A stretch of 64,000 bases of DNA. Source: Tetrastigma voinierianum. Its lineage: Eukaryota; Streptophyta; Magnoliopsida; Vitales; Vitaceae. The notes beneath the pieces were generated by a model, which saw only the letters and a program-made list of their open reading frames with translations, was not told the DNA's origin and made no database searches. The DNA lies in assembly GCA_016808115.1 (NCBI GenBank), contig JAEQBH010006845.1, forward strand, positions 62,001 through 126,000, read 5' to 3'. A program made the position numbers and the translations under genes. Shown here piece by piece: positions 36,140 to 46,649 of the stretch; position 1 is the first letter of the stretch, and each line of letters begins with the position of its first letter.

Positions 36140-36620
36140 TTGATTAAATTGTTTTTATTTTTTATAAGACTTGAATTAAATTTAGTTGAACATATAAATT
36201 GAATTACAATTTTTTTATACAATTTCTTTTCTTACAAAATAATATTTTGAAAATAACTTATGTAAAAATGTTATTGGTCTTTTAATTTTTGAAAAGTGAT
36301 TTTAAAGACAACATGTACTAGGGATGAATTCAGATCTCATTTATAAATGGGATTTCATTGCCTTTGAAAGCATTATTGGTCTTTTTCTCATTGTCAGTTG
36401 AGCAATACAAACATGAGAATAGATGAGAAAAAGAATAAGATGTTCATTCCCACTCATCATTCTTGTGTTTCAAACATGACCAAAGAGTCGCTAAAAACAT
36501 AAAGAAGGTCCAACACTACTAAGATGCATCATGTTTGATAGGAATCCGCATGGCTATTTTTTTTCTTAAGATGATAATTTCTAGTTACCCAGGCTAAGAA
36601 AGTTGTGATAGTAAACTTAC
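36140..36620. other. Intron sequence between copia B and the split exon
   Basis: This is AT-rich. No continuation of copia D was recognised here even though B is inserted into D. The donor of the exon at 36621 starts this intron. Confidence 0.5.
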
Positions 36621-37058
36621 ATGCAAATGCAGGTGAGAGCAGCCAAACAAGAGCTACATAGGAAGATCCAATCTTATAGTAGTTTCCCAGCATCAGAAGA
36701 ACAAGCCACTGAACAAAACCAGCTTTGAAGAGCCATCTTTCAGCCTCAAACTTAATCACATTAGCTTGAATGTCAGGAGACAGGTTCTGCATTATCTTGG
36801 AAGATGAATGTGATAGATATGAATGAAGAATGAGATAGCCTAAATGTTGACCAGTCAATGCCCCAAGGAAAGCTGGTGCAGCAAATAACCCAACTACCAA
36901 CCAAGGGTTTGCAACAAAGGGCATTGGTGATGAAGAAATCAATGGTAATAGGAAACCAGCAGGAATTGAGAAACCTAATGAAAATATCCACAGGAGGACA
37001 ACACTCCGAGCTTGATAAGGCCAATGACCAGAAGCGCAGCGGGATAACCACCCACAAG
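36621..37058 (-). CDS. ERMP1-like exon, downstream part of the split exon (membrane region)
   Basis: This resumes at CTTGTGGGTGGTTATCCC (L-V-G-G-Y-P-A-A) right after the insertion. After two small shifts (through SLALSS) it reads on in one frame: LLWIFSLGFSIPAGFLLPL, then NPWLVVGLFAAPAFLGALTG, QHLGYLILHSYLSHSS, EAERWLFKAGFVQWLVLLM, and ALVWLLSPAFA. It ends at the donor GCAT/GTAAGTTTAC. Several hydrophobic stretches of about 20 residues are membrane segments. The long open part (36942 to 36621) shows that most of the exon is well preserved. Confidence 0.88.
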
Positions 37059-38752
37059 TAAAGTGTAGGCCAAACTCTCGGACTCGGCTCGGGCTCGAAT
37101 TCGAAAAAGCTACGCTCGGGCTCAGCTCATGGGATTAAATGGCCAGAGCTTGAGCCTTAATTTAAGCTTGATAAATCTCGGGCTCGGCTCTGGAAACAGC
37201 TGGAGCTTGGCTAAAAAGCTATGCTTTCAGGCGCGGACCCATTCGTCCCATTTGGAGCAGGCTTCCACTTTGTGGTCTCCGGCCAGGTGGGATCTAGTCT
37301 TCACACATGTGATCCAGGTCAATGTGGCCGGAGTGAAATGCCCGGTCATGTGTCCGGATATCGATATATTAGATCATCAAGCTCTAAATCCAGTCGACAT
37401 GGATGGAAAATGCGTGAATCCTCACGAAGCCGTTAAAGGCGGCGGCGAAGGCGGCGAGGCTCAATGAATCCAGCGCCGTCGGCAGGGGGATTGTACCTAG
37501 ATCTCCAGATCTGCTCGGTAGTGGAAATGGTACCCACGATAGCGCAAAGGTGTCGACGACAGTATGTTCTAGTGTGGATAGCGTGAAGGTGTCGGCAAAG
37601 GGGACGTCGGGGAAGGACATGGATGTTGGGTGCATGACCCGTTGAATTACGTGGGTGGTCACAGTGGTTGTCCTGAGAATCAGTTTACAAATGGGGGTAT
37701 TGGGGCTCTGTGGAAACTATGAAATTTGGTGGCCTTGAGGCTTAGACAAAGGGTTCTTAGATCTTGAGTAGCATTGAGGCGAATGCGGGACCGATCACCC
37801 GATCAATTTAGTGGGATGAACTAGGATCCGATCTCGAATCACAGGGGTGTGGGGCCCTTTGGATCTTTTGTCTTGGACAACCCGGCGCATCTAGGCGTGG
37901 GTATGGGTAAAGGCATCAAGGGTGATCGTGGGGTGGGGTTTCATAGAGAGGAAGCAAGGGCCATCTGGGCACCCGGAGCGAAGGACGGTGCCAAGAGTGC
38001 CGTCGACCCCCGGGTATGAAAATTGGGCGATCAGTTGACATGGTGGGCGGTCACGGATCTCAAGTCCGGCGATGGGTAAAGCTATGGGTCTTGAAATTAA
38101 TCATACGCATCTTGGTGATCGGGAGGGTGGTGGCAACAACCATGTCTGATATATTACTGTCGTTTATGTTATTACTAATGAGTTTGATTGAGATCTTGTT
38201 TGATATATTATTTCTTTATTTAGATAATGATTAAAACCAATCATATTTCTTATTCAATGATTTCGAATTATCTTATTTCTTCACTCTGTATTTCATAATT
38301 TCTCGATCGCAAAATTTATTTTAAACGGTGGAATTAGTAATCGGAAAGGAAACAAATGTTGGAAGGGTGGCTTTAACAACTTTGGCATCAATTGCTTCAT
38401 CTGACTAAGATAAAACAAATCCCATAGAAAATTATTTCGCCAGTGATGTATTTGTTATTAGATTGATTCTAAAAAAGTTAAAAAGTATATGGTGAGCTTG
38501 AGGATTGATTACAATACAAACTTGTATGGGGCTGAGTTGGGCTTGAAGCGAGGTTAGAAAGCTCGAGGCTCGTTCGTATGGAAAGCAGGCCCTGTAGGCT
38601 CGAAGCCCGAGCTTTTTTAAATCAAGCCGAAGCTTGGGCTTTGATTTAAGCTCGTTCAAAAGGCTCGGCTGAGGCTCAGGCCCTTCATAAATTAACAAAG
38701 GCAGCTCAGAAATGTTAGCTAGCTCGACTACGGCTGAATTGCAGAAGCCCCT
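37059..38752. mobile_element. Mutator-like insertion in an ERMP1-like exon
   Basis: The 1,694-base insert is flanked by a perfect 9-base direct repeat, ACCCACAAG (37050-37058 and 38753-38761). Removing the insert and one repeat joins the exon as L-V-G-G-Y-P-A-A. Nine-base duplications are characteristic of Mutator-like transposons. Both ends are rich in GGCTCGG/GAGCTCG words (37070-37200 and 38550-38690), but a clean terminal inverted repeat is not obvious. The interior at 37200-38000 is GC-rich and contains open frames (for example 37129-37467 on the plus strand) without a recognisable transposase. A captured host fragment is possible. Confidence 0.7.
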
Positions 38753-38851
38753 ACCCACAAGCAGATGTCACCCGAATCAAATGAGTGCGCTATCACGAAA
38801 TTATATGAAGCAAATTTTCAACGTTAACGATAACACAACCATGTATGTTCC
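38753..38851 (-). CDS. ERMP1-like exon, upstream part of the split exon
   Basis: This starts GGAACATACATGGTTGTG (G-T/TYMVV), the usual beginning of the first transmembrane region. With small indels the sequence corresponds to an R-x-N-L-L-H-N...H-S-L-I stretch and ends CTTGTGGGT. There it is cut by the insertion at 37059-38752. The intron side reads TTTTCGTG, so no AG acceptor is present at the expected point. Stops occur in every frame of this piece. Confidence 0.7.
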
Positions 38852-38969
38852 ACGAAAATTCATAAGTCTTAGAAAAGTGCATTCTAAACACTTTAGAGAT
38901 GGTATAATGCCCTTGGGAAGGAGGAAATGAGAGCAAGACAGAAGAAAGGCCAAAATCAAGCTAACTTAC

Positions 38970-39127
38970 CAAAATGTCAAAATATATAGCAGTTTCATGG
39001 CCAGTTTTCTCCTCACCTTCCATTGCCCTGCCTTTTGGAAGGTGGATTTACGATCTGACAGAAAAGCAAGCATATTTTCTCAAGATGTTAAGAAGAGAAC
39101 CAGCTTTAAAAGATTTAGTTTGTCATT
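38970..39127 (-). CDS. ERMP1-like exon, frameshifted
   Basis: This exon starts NDKLNLLK after the acceptor TTCCTTTGTAG. It goes through ENMLAFL and then LPKGRAMEGEEKTGHETAIY and FDIL before the donor TTTTG/GTAAGT. The NDKL-N-LLK...ENMLAFL pattern is conserved right after YHTK in plant ERMP1 proteins. A stop and shift occur between LLK and ENM (an in-frame TGA), and another shift occurs before LPKG. The end encodes the start of the first membrane segment region. Confidence 0.8.
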
Positions 39128-39407
39128 CTACAAAGGAATTAAAATTTTTTGTTCATGAAAACAAGGTCAAGATATAACTAAAGTTACATTGGAAAAATTT
39201 TGTTCACAAGGAAGCCATTAACTAATCAATCACTTCTCAAGGCAATTATGTAGCCTGAAGTTTCCAGGCTTGGGAAAATAAACATCAGTCAACTGCATCT
39301 CAAATTCAAATCCAAATAAGGCAAATTGAACACAAATAGAGCATGAATTTTCATGTGCCCAATCAAAAGGATAAGAGTATTCAAAACATTATTACTGCAA
39401 AGAAAAC

Positions 39408-39526
39408 CTTTGTGTGATAAACTGCAGTATTATCCCGTGTAGGCAAAGTCAAGACCAGAAAGACCAGCAGCTTCTTGATAAACTTGAAATCTGTTGCAGA
39501 TTTTATGACACCAGAAGAAAGAATCC
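39408..39526 (-). CDS. ERMP1-like exon with last zinc ligand, frameshifted
   Basis: The start reads ILSSGVIKSATDF and the end DNTAVYHTK; the His of YHTK is the expected final metal ligand of M28 peptidases. Between them the frame is shifted: about one base is missing after GATTTC, and one extra base lies in ACGGGAT. The middle therefore reads KFIKKLLVFLVLTLPTR where the alternative frame reads VYQEAAGLSGLDFAYT-like residues. The acceptor is CTGCTGTTACAG and the donor is AAAG/GTTTTCTT. The length is 119 bases where a multiple of three is expected. Confidence 0.82.
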
Positions 39527-39638
39527 CTGTAACAGCAGTAAGTTGCTTGATTTGAGTTCTGCTCTTAAATAGAAGAAACAAATATACCATTAAAAAGTGC
39601 AAGTAGAAGAATAAGATTAAAAAAAAAGAAATACAAAC

Positions 39639-39713
39639 CTGTGAAACAATTTGACCAGATGGGTATTTTGCTGCCATGGCAAAGTTTTCAATAGCCAATG
39701 GATGGGGACCAGC
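39639..39713 (-). CDS. ERMP1-like exon
   Basis: This exon of 75 bases (25 codons) is intact: AGPHPLAIENFAMAAKYPSG then QIVSQ. The acceptor is CTGTGTAG and the donor is CAG/GTTTGTAT. It continues the peptidase domain from exon 44907-44984 in the same phase. The hAT element at 40299-44161 and the TRIM at 44171-44494 lie in the intervening intron. Confidence 0.88.
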
Positions 39714-40290
39714 CTACACAGACAAAAAATAAGAAAAACAAAGAAACAATGATTCACAGATTATCCAGGATCAATAAGAAAGTTGCAGAAAAGATTTTGG
39801 AGAGGTTGATGGATGAAGTTCTGTTTGTCATGTTTATGGTAGAAACCAAAAAAATTGGTAGACTAGATCACCATCAACTTGATGACCAAATTTAACGATT
39901 CAATAATTTGACTCCTCAACTTAGCAAATCCAAGTTCCACAAAAGATGGAGTCAAATGTCATAGATGTGATATTCCATAAAAATTTTGACTTATGCAAGA
40001 GACACATGGTGAGACCTAGTAAAACGACAAAATTAAGTCTCGAAAAATGAAGATCAAATTATGTTAGACTCAAAAGAGAATTAAAAATAATAATAAATAA
40101 TTTTAAAAAAAAAGAAAGATATATTCTCCCATTGGCAAATTCCAGTAGTCAAAATTAATTTACTCAATACCTAAGTAAATGCCTAGCTCCTCCTATAAGG
40201 AATCCTTGTTTAGGACAGGAATCTGAAGACAAAAACAAGGAAGACCTCGCCATATGAAAATACCAGAAGCATGATACACACCCTCAACAA
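39714..40290. other. Intron sequence of the ERMP1-like gene
   Basis: This lies between the exon at 39639-39713 and the hAT element. It is AT-rich and no feature was recognised. Confidence 0.5.
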
Positions 40291-40298
40291 GGTCACTC

Positions 40299-43200
40299 CA
40301 TAGTTAGCAAGGCGCACCTAAAGCGAATGCACCACTCCCGACAAAAAAGCCTGCGGCCGGGTGAGGAACAGGAGTGAGAGCGCTGGTGGTTCAGCGCAGC
40401 TGCATGGGTACACCTTTCCTCTCCTTCTCCTCTTTTTTTTTTTTTTTTTTTTTTTTTGGCCGTCGGAGATGGCTAATTATGGGGAGAAAACTTGTTTTAA
40501 GAGCGGCGTCAAGGAGAACTAGAGAAGATCCGCATCGGGGAAGAAGAAGAGGGAGCCTAGGGCTCCTGAAGACCAGACCCAAAACAATGTCGTTTTGGGT
40601 TGGTCTTTAATTTTTTTTTATAAATCAGAACACCCCAAACGGCGTCGTTTTGAGGTTCCTGATTTTTTAATTAAAAAAAAAACCTTCAAAACGGCCGTCG
40701 TTTAGGCTTCAACAACGAAATGGCGCCATTTTGTGTGTCACGAACCCTTCGTTTTGGGCTAACAGCAAAATGACATTTTGTGTATCTAAACCTAAGCCTA
40801 TAAAAACCCCTCTCTCTCTTGGTTGCACCCTAAAGCCCTCAAAAAACCCTTTAAATACACTTTCAAAATGAATTGAAAGAGGAAGAAGAAGAAGAAGACT
40901 CCAAGGAGTTTTTTTTTTTTTCATTTTTCCTATTTTTGTTGTGAAAAAAATTCTAAAAAAAAAGTAGAGAAACATTCTTAGAAAATTCTTAAAAATAGGA
41001 AAACAAATTCTAAAAAAACTTTGAAAAAAATAGGAAAATTTCAAAAAATTAATGTACTTTTAGGAAAAAATCTGAAAAATAATGAAAAAAAATATAAAAC
41101 AAATTATGAAAAATTATGAAACAATTAGAACAAAAATTTAAAAACATTTTTAGTTATTTATGAAACATTAAATATATTTATAATTTATAGATTTATACTA
41201 TATATAATATATTATAATATTCATTTTGCTCTCAATTAATTATTATTTTATTGTTGATTTGTTTTAAATTTTAAAGAAAAAATGAATAAAGATTAATTGA
41301 AGTGAAATTATAGTGGAAGAAAGAATGGATAAACATGATTTATTAAATGAGAAAGATACAAGTATGCTCATTTGTATTTTTTTGTGATAAAGTAACTAAA
41401 GGAGGAGGCATTTATAGACAAAAGCAACACCTTGCTGAAGGATTTAGAAATTCGAAAAAGTGTACAAGATGCCCCGAACATGTTAGGAAAGAAATAGAAG
41501 ATTATATGCTAGCCTAAAAAACTCAAAAAAATCAAATGAGTTTTGGGAGTCATATGCGAGGACCGGAGGTTCCTAGCAAAATGGGAGGAAATGATATTTC
41601 TAGTGGTGGTAGCAATGTAGGGGGAAGTGGTGGTAATGGTAGTTGCTTAAAGAGATCAAGGAAAAAAGGTCCAATGGATAATTTCTTCACTCCTAATCAA
41701 AAAATGGTTGTTCAAAAATAGAAAAAAAAATACTCAAACTACTATCAACAATGCCTACAAGAAATAGGCGAGGAAGTTGATATACTATTTTGTAGATGGA
41801 TGATACTGCTTAGATTCATTTAATGTGGTGAACTATGCTAGTTTCCAACTTGATACTTGATGCAATTAGAGAGCGTATAATTAATGGGCTACAAGGGACC
41901 AAGTTTTTCATGATTTAAAGGGTTTACTAACCTCAAGAAGGAGTGGCTCTTACAAGGATTCAATGAAGGATCATTTCACATAATGGAAACGAAATGGATG
42001 TTCAATTATATCAGGATGGATGGGTAATAGGAAGGAAGGTCATTGTTGAACTTCAAGAGGGACCATGTTTATGAAATCTATTGATGCTTCTTCTATGGTC
42101 AAGACGGGAAAGAAATTGTTTGAATTACTTGACAGTTGGGTGGAGGAAGTTGGTGAAACCAATGTTGTTCAAGTGATAATAGATAATGTGAGTATGTGGC
42201 GACACGTACCATAATTTAATTTGAAATTTCATTTACTTATGTAAGTAATCGTATCTATTTATTATGTATTTAAGAATTATGTAGGGGTTGTTGGAAAGAA
42301 AGGTACATTTGTTTTGGACACCATGTGCACTTTATTTGTCTTGACTTGATGCTAGAAGATATTGAAGAAACTACCACACATCGAGATATGATAGAAGTCG
42401 TATCCATGGCGGCTATCATAATGAGGCGGTTTTTGACGCAGTGAGCGATTTGCAGGAGCCAAAGGGGAGTTGTTAATGCCTGCTAAGACTTCCGGTTTTA
42501 CTAGCGACCTTTATAACCTTATCGAATCAATGAACGAAACAACTTAGGAAGATGATTGGGGCGAAGTAAATGGGCAAACGAGAAGCGGAAAAATGTGATA
42601 TGGTACCATGTCTTAACTGGAACACTATAGTGTTTTGTTTGAAGGTGTCAGGCCCTCTTGTACATGTGCTTCATTTGGTGGATGGTGAAAAGAGGCCTCC
42701 TATGGGCTACATTTATGTAGCTATGAAAAAGGCAAAGGAAATAATTGTCAAAAGCTTTAATGGGAATGAAGAGAAGTATAGAGAAATCATGGAAATCATT
42801 GATAGGAGGTGAGAGGTTCAACTTCATCGGCCTTTGCATTCATCTGGGTATTTTTTGAACCCACGGTTCTATTATGATACAAAAGGATTAGGAGTGGACC
42901 TAGATTCAAAAATCTTTGAAGATGTATGTAGTTGCATGTCGAGATTGGTGAAAAACAAAGATGAACAATGCAATTATATCACAATTGGACTTGTACATGC
43001 ATCTTTAGAGACCTTTTGGTAATGAGTTTGTCATTAGAACAAGGAGACTGACCTCCAAAGTTAGTTCTTTAGTTTTGTTAATTAGCACATTGAAATTATT
43101 ATATATGTTTGGTTAAAATAGGTGAAATGTTCAACTAATAATTTATTTATATTAATTGTAGCTTGATGGTGGGGTATGTTTGGATCAAATCTTAGAAGTT

Positions 43201-44161
43201 TGCAAAAGTTTGCATTAAAGGGTTCTCGACTACATGTAGTGCATCGGGTTGTGAAAGATCTCCCATCTTTGAGAATGCAAGTTATAGGCAATTACATGCA
43301 ATTGGGTTGTCTCTTTGGACTCTTTACAACATTCTTTAATGTAACTTAGATTCTTAGAAACTAAAACATTGAGATATAACCATAAAAACTATTTGTTTCA
43401 AATTCATAGCAGAGAATGATAGGTTGGACCTGTCGACACTTGTGAATGATTTGGTGTACGTAAGTACAAGCAGAACCTTGATGTAAAGAATACAATGAGT
43501 GTCATACCATTGATCCAATTTCCTTGAAAAATATAGATGATAGAATGGTTGATGGGAAAGAATAAGAAAGATGAAGAATGCTGAAAAGATGATTTGGTAT
43601 TTGAGGGTGATGATTTAACATGGGGTGATGTTGCAAGAGCTAGTGGGCCCGAGGAGCTTCAAGGTTTATCTGAGCTAAAGCAACCAAAACACGACACAAA
43701 ACCAAAGTCCTAGAGCATGTAGCTCTAAACATACTCCTACTCTTGCTTTGATTGATGAAGATGAAGAAATGATCTATTCATCGGAGAGGAAGATGAAGAA
43801 GAGGGGGAGTGGAAGATTGATGATGAGGATGATAGTGATGATAATTTTCTTGATTTAGATTTAGATGCAGATCCATAAGTGTTTATTTTGTTTTGGAACT
43901 TTGAATTTCTGTGATGATAGGAAGCACTAATGATGTTTGTTCTTTTTTGGAACTTTAGATGTTTGGATGATGGGAGCACTATTGATGTTTGATTTGTATA
44001 TACGATGTCCTTTACTTTATTATATTTTATTATTATGAAAATTATAAACAATATTTAATTGAGATATATAATTTTTATTTGTAAGTCTGCCTCATATAAA
44101 AGTCCACACTGAGGCCCCAAGGCTTTTCGCCTCCAGTGCGCATGTGCCTTAAATAACTATG
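40299..44161 (+). mobile_element. hAT transposon copy 2, complete ends
   Basis: This 3,863-base element has ends CATAGTTAGCAAGGCGCACC and, at the right, GTGCCTTAAATAACTATG, forming imperfect terminal inverted repeats. It is flanked by an 8-base duplication, GGTCACTC (40291-40298) and GGTTACTC (44162-44169), identical at seven positions; 8 bases is the hAT norm. The leader at 40390-40800 has a poly-T tract and CGTCGTTTTG-type palindromes. It is in plus orientation, opposite to copy 1 at 1-2729, and lies in an ERMP1-like intron. Confidence 0.85.
41330..43880 (+). pseudogene. hAT transposase relic, copy 2
   Basis: The start is a BED-finger remnant (about 41330-41400), then KCTRCPEHVRKEIEDYMLA (41459-41515). 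A glycine/serine-rich linker GGSNVGGSGGNGSCLKRSR follows (about 41604-41662), then a DUF659 remnant with SIDASSMVKTGKKLFELLDS (about 42075-42135). The CAH/C-L-D-L region (42330-42360) comes next, then ALHLVDGEKRPPMGYIYVAM-like residues (42665-42730). Beyond that is HSSGYFLNPRFYYD (42838-42880), part of the hAT core before the dimerisation domain. The acidic tail (43620-43875) precedes the 3' end. Many stops and indels occur; the enzyme cannot be made. Confidence 0.75.
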
Positions 44162-44170
44162 GGTTACTCA

Positions 44171-44494
44171 TGATTTTTAAACAATCAATTCTCTTAAAAG
44201 CTCAAACTTTTAGGATTTTGGTTTAATATGAATATCATGGCTTCACACTCTCCCTCACGTGTATGCAGCCCCATACCCATGCATGTGGCCCCATACCTAT
44301 GCACGTGGAGAGTCAGAGTCCATTATAGACTTTCAAATCAACAAATGGGGATCAAATATTCAAATTTGCAAGGAGTAGGTTCGAACACAAGACCTCCTAC
44401 CAAACCAAACCCTGATACCATGTTAAACGACTAACTCTCCTAAAAGCTCAAATTTTTAAGATTTTGATTTAATATGAATATCCTTGGTTTCACA
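44171..44494 (-). mobile_element. TRIM, family 1 (copy 2)
   Basis: This is a 324-base TRIM in minus orientation. LTRs at 44171-44247 and 44421-44494 share CTCTCCTAAAAGCTCAAA, TTTAATATGAATATC and a GGTTTCACA/GGCTTCACA end. The complement of the primer-binding site (CCTGATACCA) lies at 44411-44420. The complement of the purine tract (CTCTCCCTCACG) follows the left LTR. It begins one base after the hAT target duplication, so the hAT landed beside or at its edge. Confidence 0.75.
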
Positions 44495-44906
44495 AGATCA
44501 AACCACCTTTGTGTAGACTAAATTCCCAGTGAGGGCATGGTCTTCACTTCACACATCGAGATCAAGATGATTAAAGATATCACTAGAGAATTGAGTCCAC
44601 ATATTTATTGAAAATTAATTATCTTACCTTTATTCACAATTTTTTGTCCACTAGATTTGGATGCGAATCTGTGCATGCACAATATGTTTCGAATATTTCA
44701 TACTACCAAATAGCATTGCAAGCAATATTATTTTCTACCATTTACAAAACCAAAAGAAAATCAAGACTTTTTTTAATCAATATCTAGTGAAAGAACCATA
44801 TACACATCACATAATCAATAGCCTGATATCAGATGACTACCACCGTCTAAGTCCCACTGGAGGTGAATCAACTAAGAGGTTCAGGATTGGTGATTCATAA
44901 AACTAC

Positions 44907-44984
44907 CTGAAATATGCTAGACTTGCCCCCTATGCCCATGGCCTCCAAATCAATAGCCATACGAATAGTGCTACTCCAGGGATG
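44907..44984 (-). CDS. ERMP1-like exon: end of M28 catalytic region
   Basis: This exon of 78 bases (26 codons, phase 0 at both ends) reads HPWSSTIRMAIDLEAMGIGG then KSSIFQ with no break. The acceptor is TTTGTTGATGCAG and the donor is CAG/GTAGTTTT. The I-D-L-E-A-M-G-I-G-G stretch is the conserved strand and turn of M28 peptidases that follows the catalytic Glu. It is the first host exon in the window. The preceding exon, which should hold the E-E-E-G-L-N-G motif, is not present up to 46150. Confidence 0.88.
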
Positions 44985-46145
44985 CTGCATCAACAAATTC
45001 AAGGTTACTCCCTCCATGTATAGAATTGAGATTCCTCTTGAATAATATGCTTCATATGCTTAACCAAACATAAATTTATTCATAATTCAGGGAGCATATA
45101 GCACATAACTCACTATTCATCAATATGTGAAGGTTAGCAAACTAATATGGAATCAAATTTCAAGCAATCTACTACAATAAAAAGACAAAAGAAAAAGGTA
45201 TTTTTTAAAAATAAGGGGCTGAAGGCTCATGTGATAACAGCACATAAATGTGCCTTTATATGATAAACATGTAAATGATTTTAGTATTTATTTAATCAAT
45301 TTTAATTGAATGATCCATGCAAGGAATCCAAAGGAGATATGAAGTGTCTCCAGAGACACTGAAATTGATTGGTCAGCATAAGATGCAAAAACAGTTCTCA
45401 TATGCCTATTTACCATAACAATAACAAGTCCAGCCATTTTTTTAAAACACTTGGCTTTTTTGTCCTTCTTATGAAGCATTCATGAGCACCAAATGTATAT
45501 TACATTCGAGATAAGCTTCTAACCTTCACCAATTTCTACTTGTTACTTTAAGTTTACTTGAATAGCTATTTTCATTATTTACTTTAAAATATGGGTCTAA
45601 CATACAAGGATCATACAAGAAAGATTAGTACAAGCACAATTGCTAAAGATAGAATAAAATTTGATGTTTGGTTATCCTATTTATCCCACGAGTACAATCA
45701 AGTTTTCCTCTTTGTTGACTAAGGTCCCGATCATATTTTAATAAATAATAAAATGGCAGCCATATAGTTTAAGTTAGTATTTTTATAAGCACAATAGTAT
45801 TTTTATACTTTATGTTCTTGGTATTCCTTCCCTCCCTCCCCCCCATCTCCCTCTACCTTTTTGGGGTGACACTAGCAGCTGATGCATGCAAAGCAACTTA
45901 CAGAAGCAAACCTTAAATCCATTTCAAAACAATTTAGTGAATGGTGCTATTGTTGCTGTTTAGTTCCAAGCCCTTTCTCTCAAGTGTTGGAAGCCAAGTT
46001 TTAGTAAATAATGAAAAAGGTTACCACATGGTTTAACTAAACATTATTTTTGGATTGAAGACATATAGACTAAGGAATTCCTCTCCACTGGACTGAATCA
46101 CATTCTTATCCATACTTTTGTGATCTCGTTCGGCGGTGGTAGTTT
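44985..46145. other. Intron or flanking sequence, nothing recognised
   Basis: This lies between the last visible host exon and copia E. It is AT-rich. The M28 exon expected upstream of 44984 is not here, so the intron must continue beyond copia E. Confidence 0.45.
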
Positions 46146-46150
46146 ACAAA

Positions 46151-46349
46151 TGTAGAAACCAAGAGGAGAAGAGTTGGATGAATAAATTCCTTATATTTTC
46201 CACTGAATCATCATGTGTATATATATATACAAGAGGGTTAGTCTATACAATAGGTATGATCTATCCTTCTAATGAGTTACAACCTACAAAGTCTAACTTC
46301 CCTAATCAGTTCTCGATCCTATATGTAAAGAATGATATATACGATAACA
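46151..46349 (-). repeat. 3' LTR of copia E
   Basis: In plus coordinates it runs TGTAGAAACCAAGAGG to ATATACGATAACA. It contains TGTGTATATATATATAC at about 46215, a TATA-rich stretch. Confidence 0.85.
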
Positions 46350-46649
46350 CTCCCCCTCAACTTGGAGCCTAGATGTTAATTGTGCCCAACTTGTTACATA
46401 TATAACTAACCCGGTCCCCACTTAGAGCCTTTGTGAACATATCACCCAACTGTTCTCCAGTCTTCAATATCCTGTAAAAATCAAGCAGTTCTTATTTCTC
46501 CACGAAAATGACCTTTATCCTCGATATTGCTTAGTTCATTCATGGAAAACATGATTAGATGCAACATGAAGGAAGCTTTGATTATTATCCGTAAAGCTTT
46601 ACTTGGACCAAGGTTTTATGCAACTTCCACGAAGTTGATGAAACCACAC

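Larger units (their letters stand above)
24332..44984 (-). pseudogene. ERMP1: Plant endoplasmic reticulum metallopeptidase 1-like gene, disrupted
   Basis: This multi-exon host gene runs right to left. Exons found are 44907-44984, 39639-39713, 39408-39526, 38970-39127, one exon split into 38753-38851 and 36621-37058, then 27462-27620, 26873-26986 and 24332-24444. In order they encode the end of an M28 zinc peptidase domain (IDLEAMGIGGKSS; AVYHTK with the last metal-binding His of the family) followed by hydrophobic membrane segments. That is the architecture of ER metallopeptidase 1. Most junctions have canonical GT/AG sites. The upstream peptidase exons are outside the window, and the lumenal C-terminal exons after 24332 were not found. 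Small indels break the frame in at least five exons, and a 1.7-kb insertion splits another, so a functional product is unlikely from this copy as written. Confidence 0.85.

Noticed and set aside
38432..38758. A minus-strand 108-codon frame at the right end of the exon insertion
   Set aside because: It lies in the repetitive GAGCTCGG-rich end of the transposon and has no recognisable domain.
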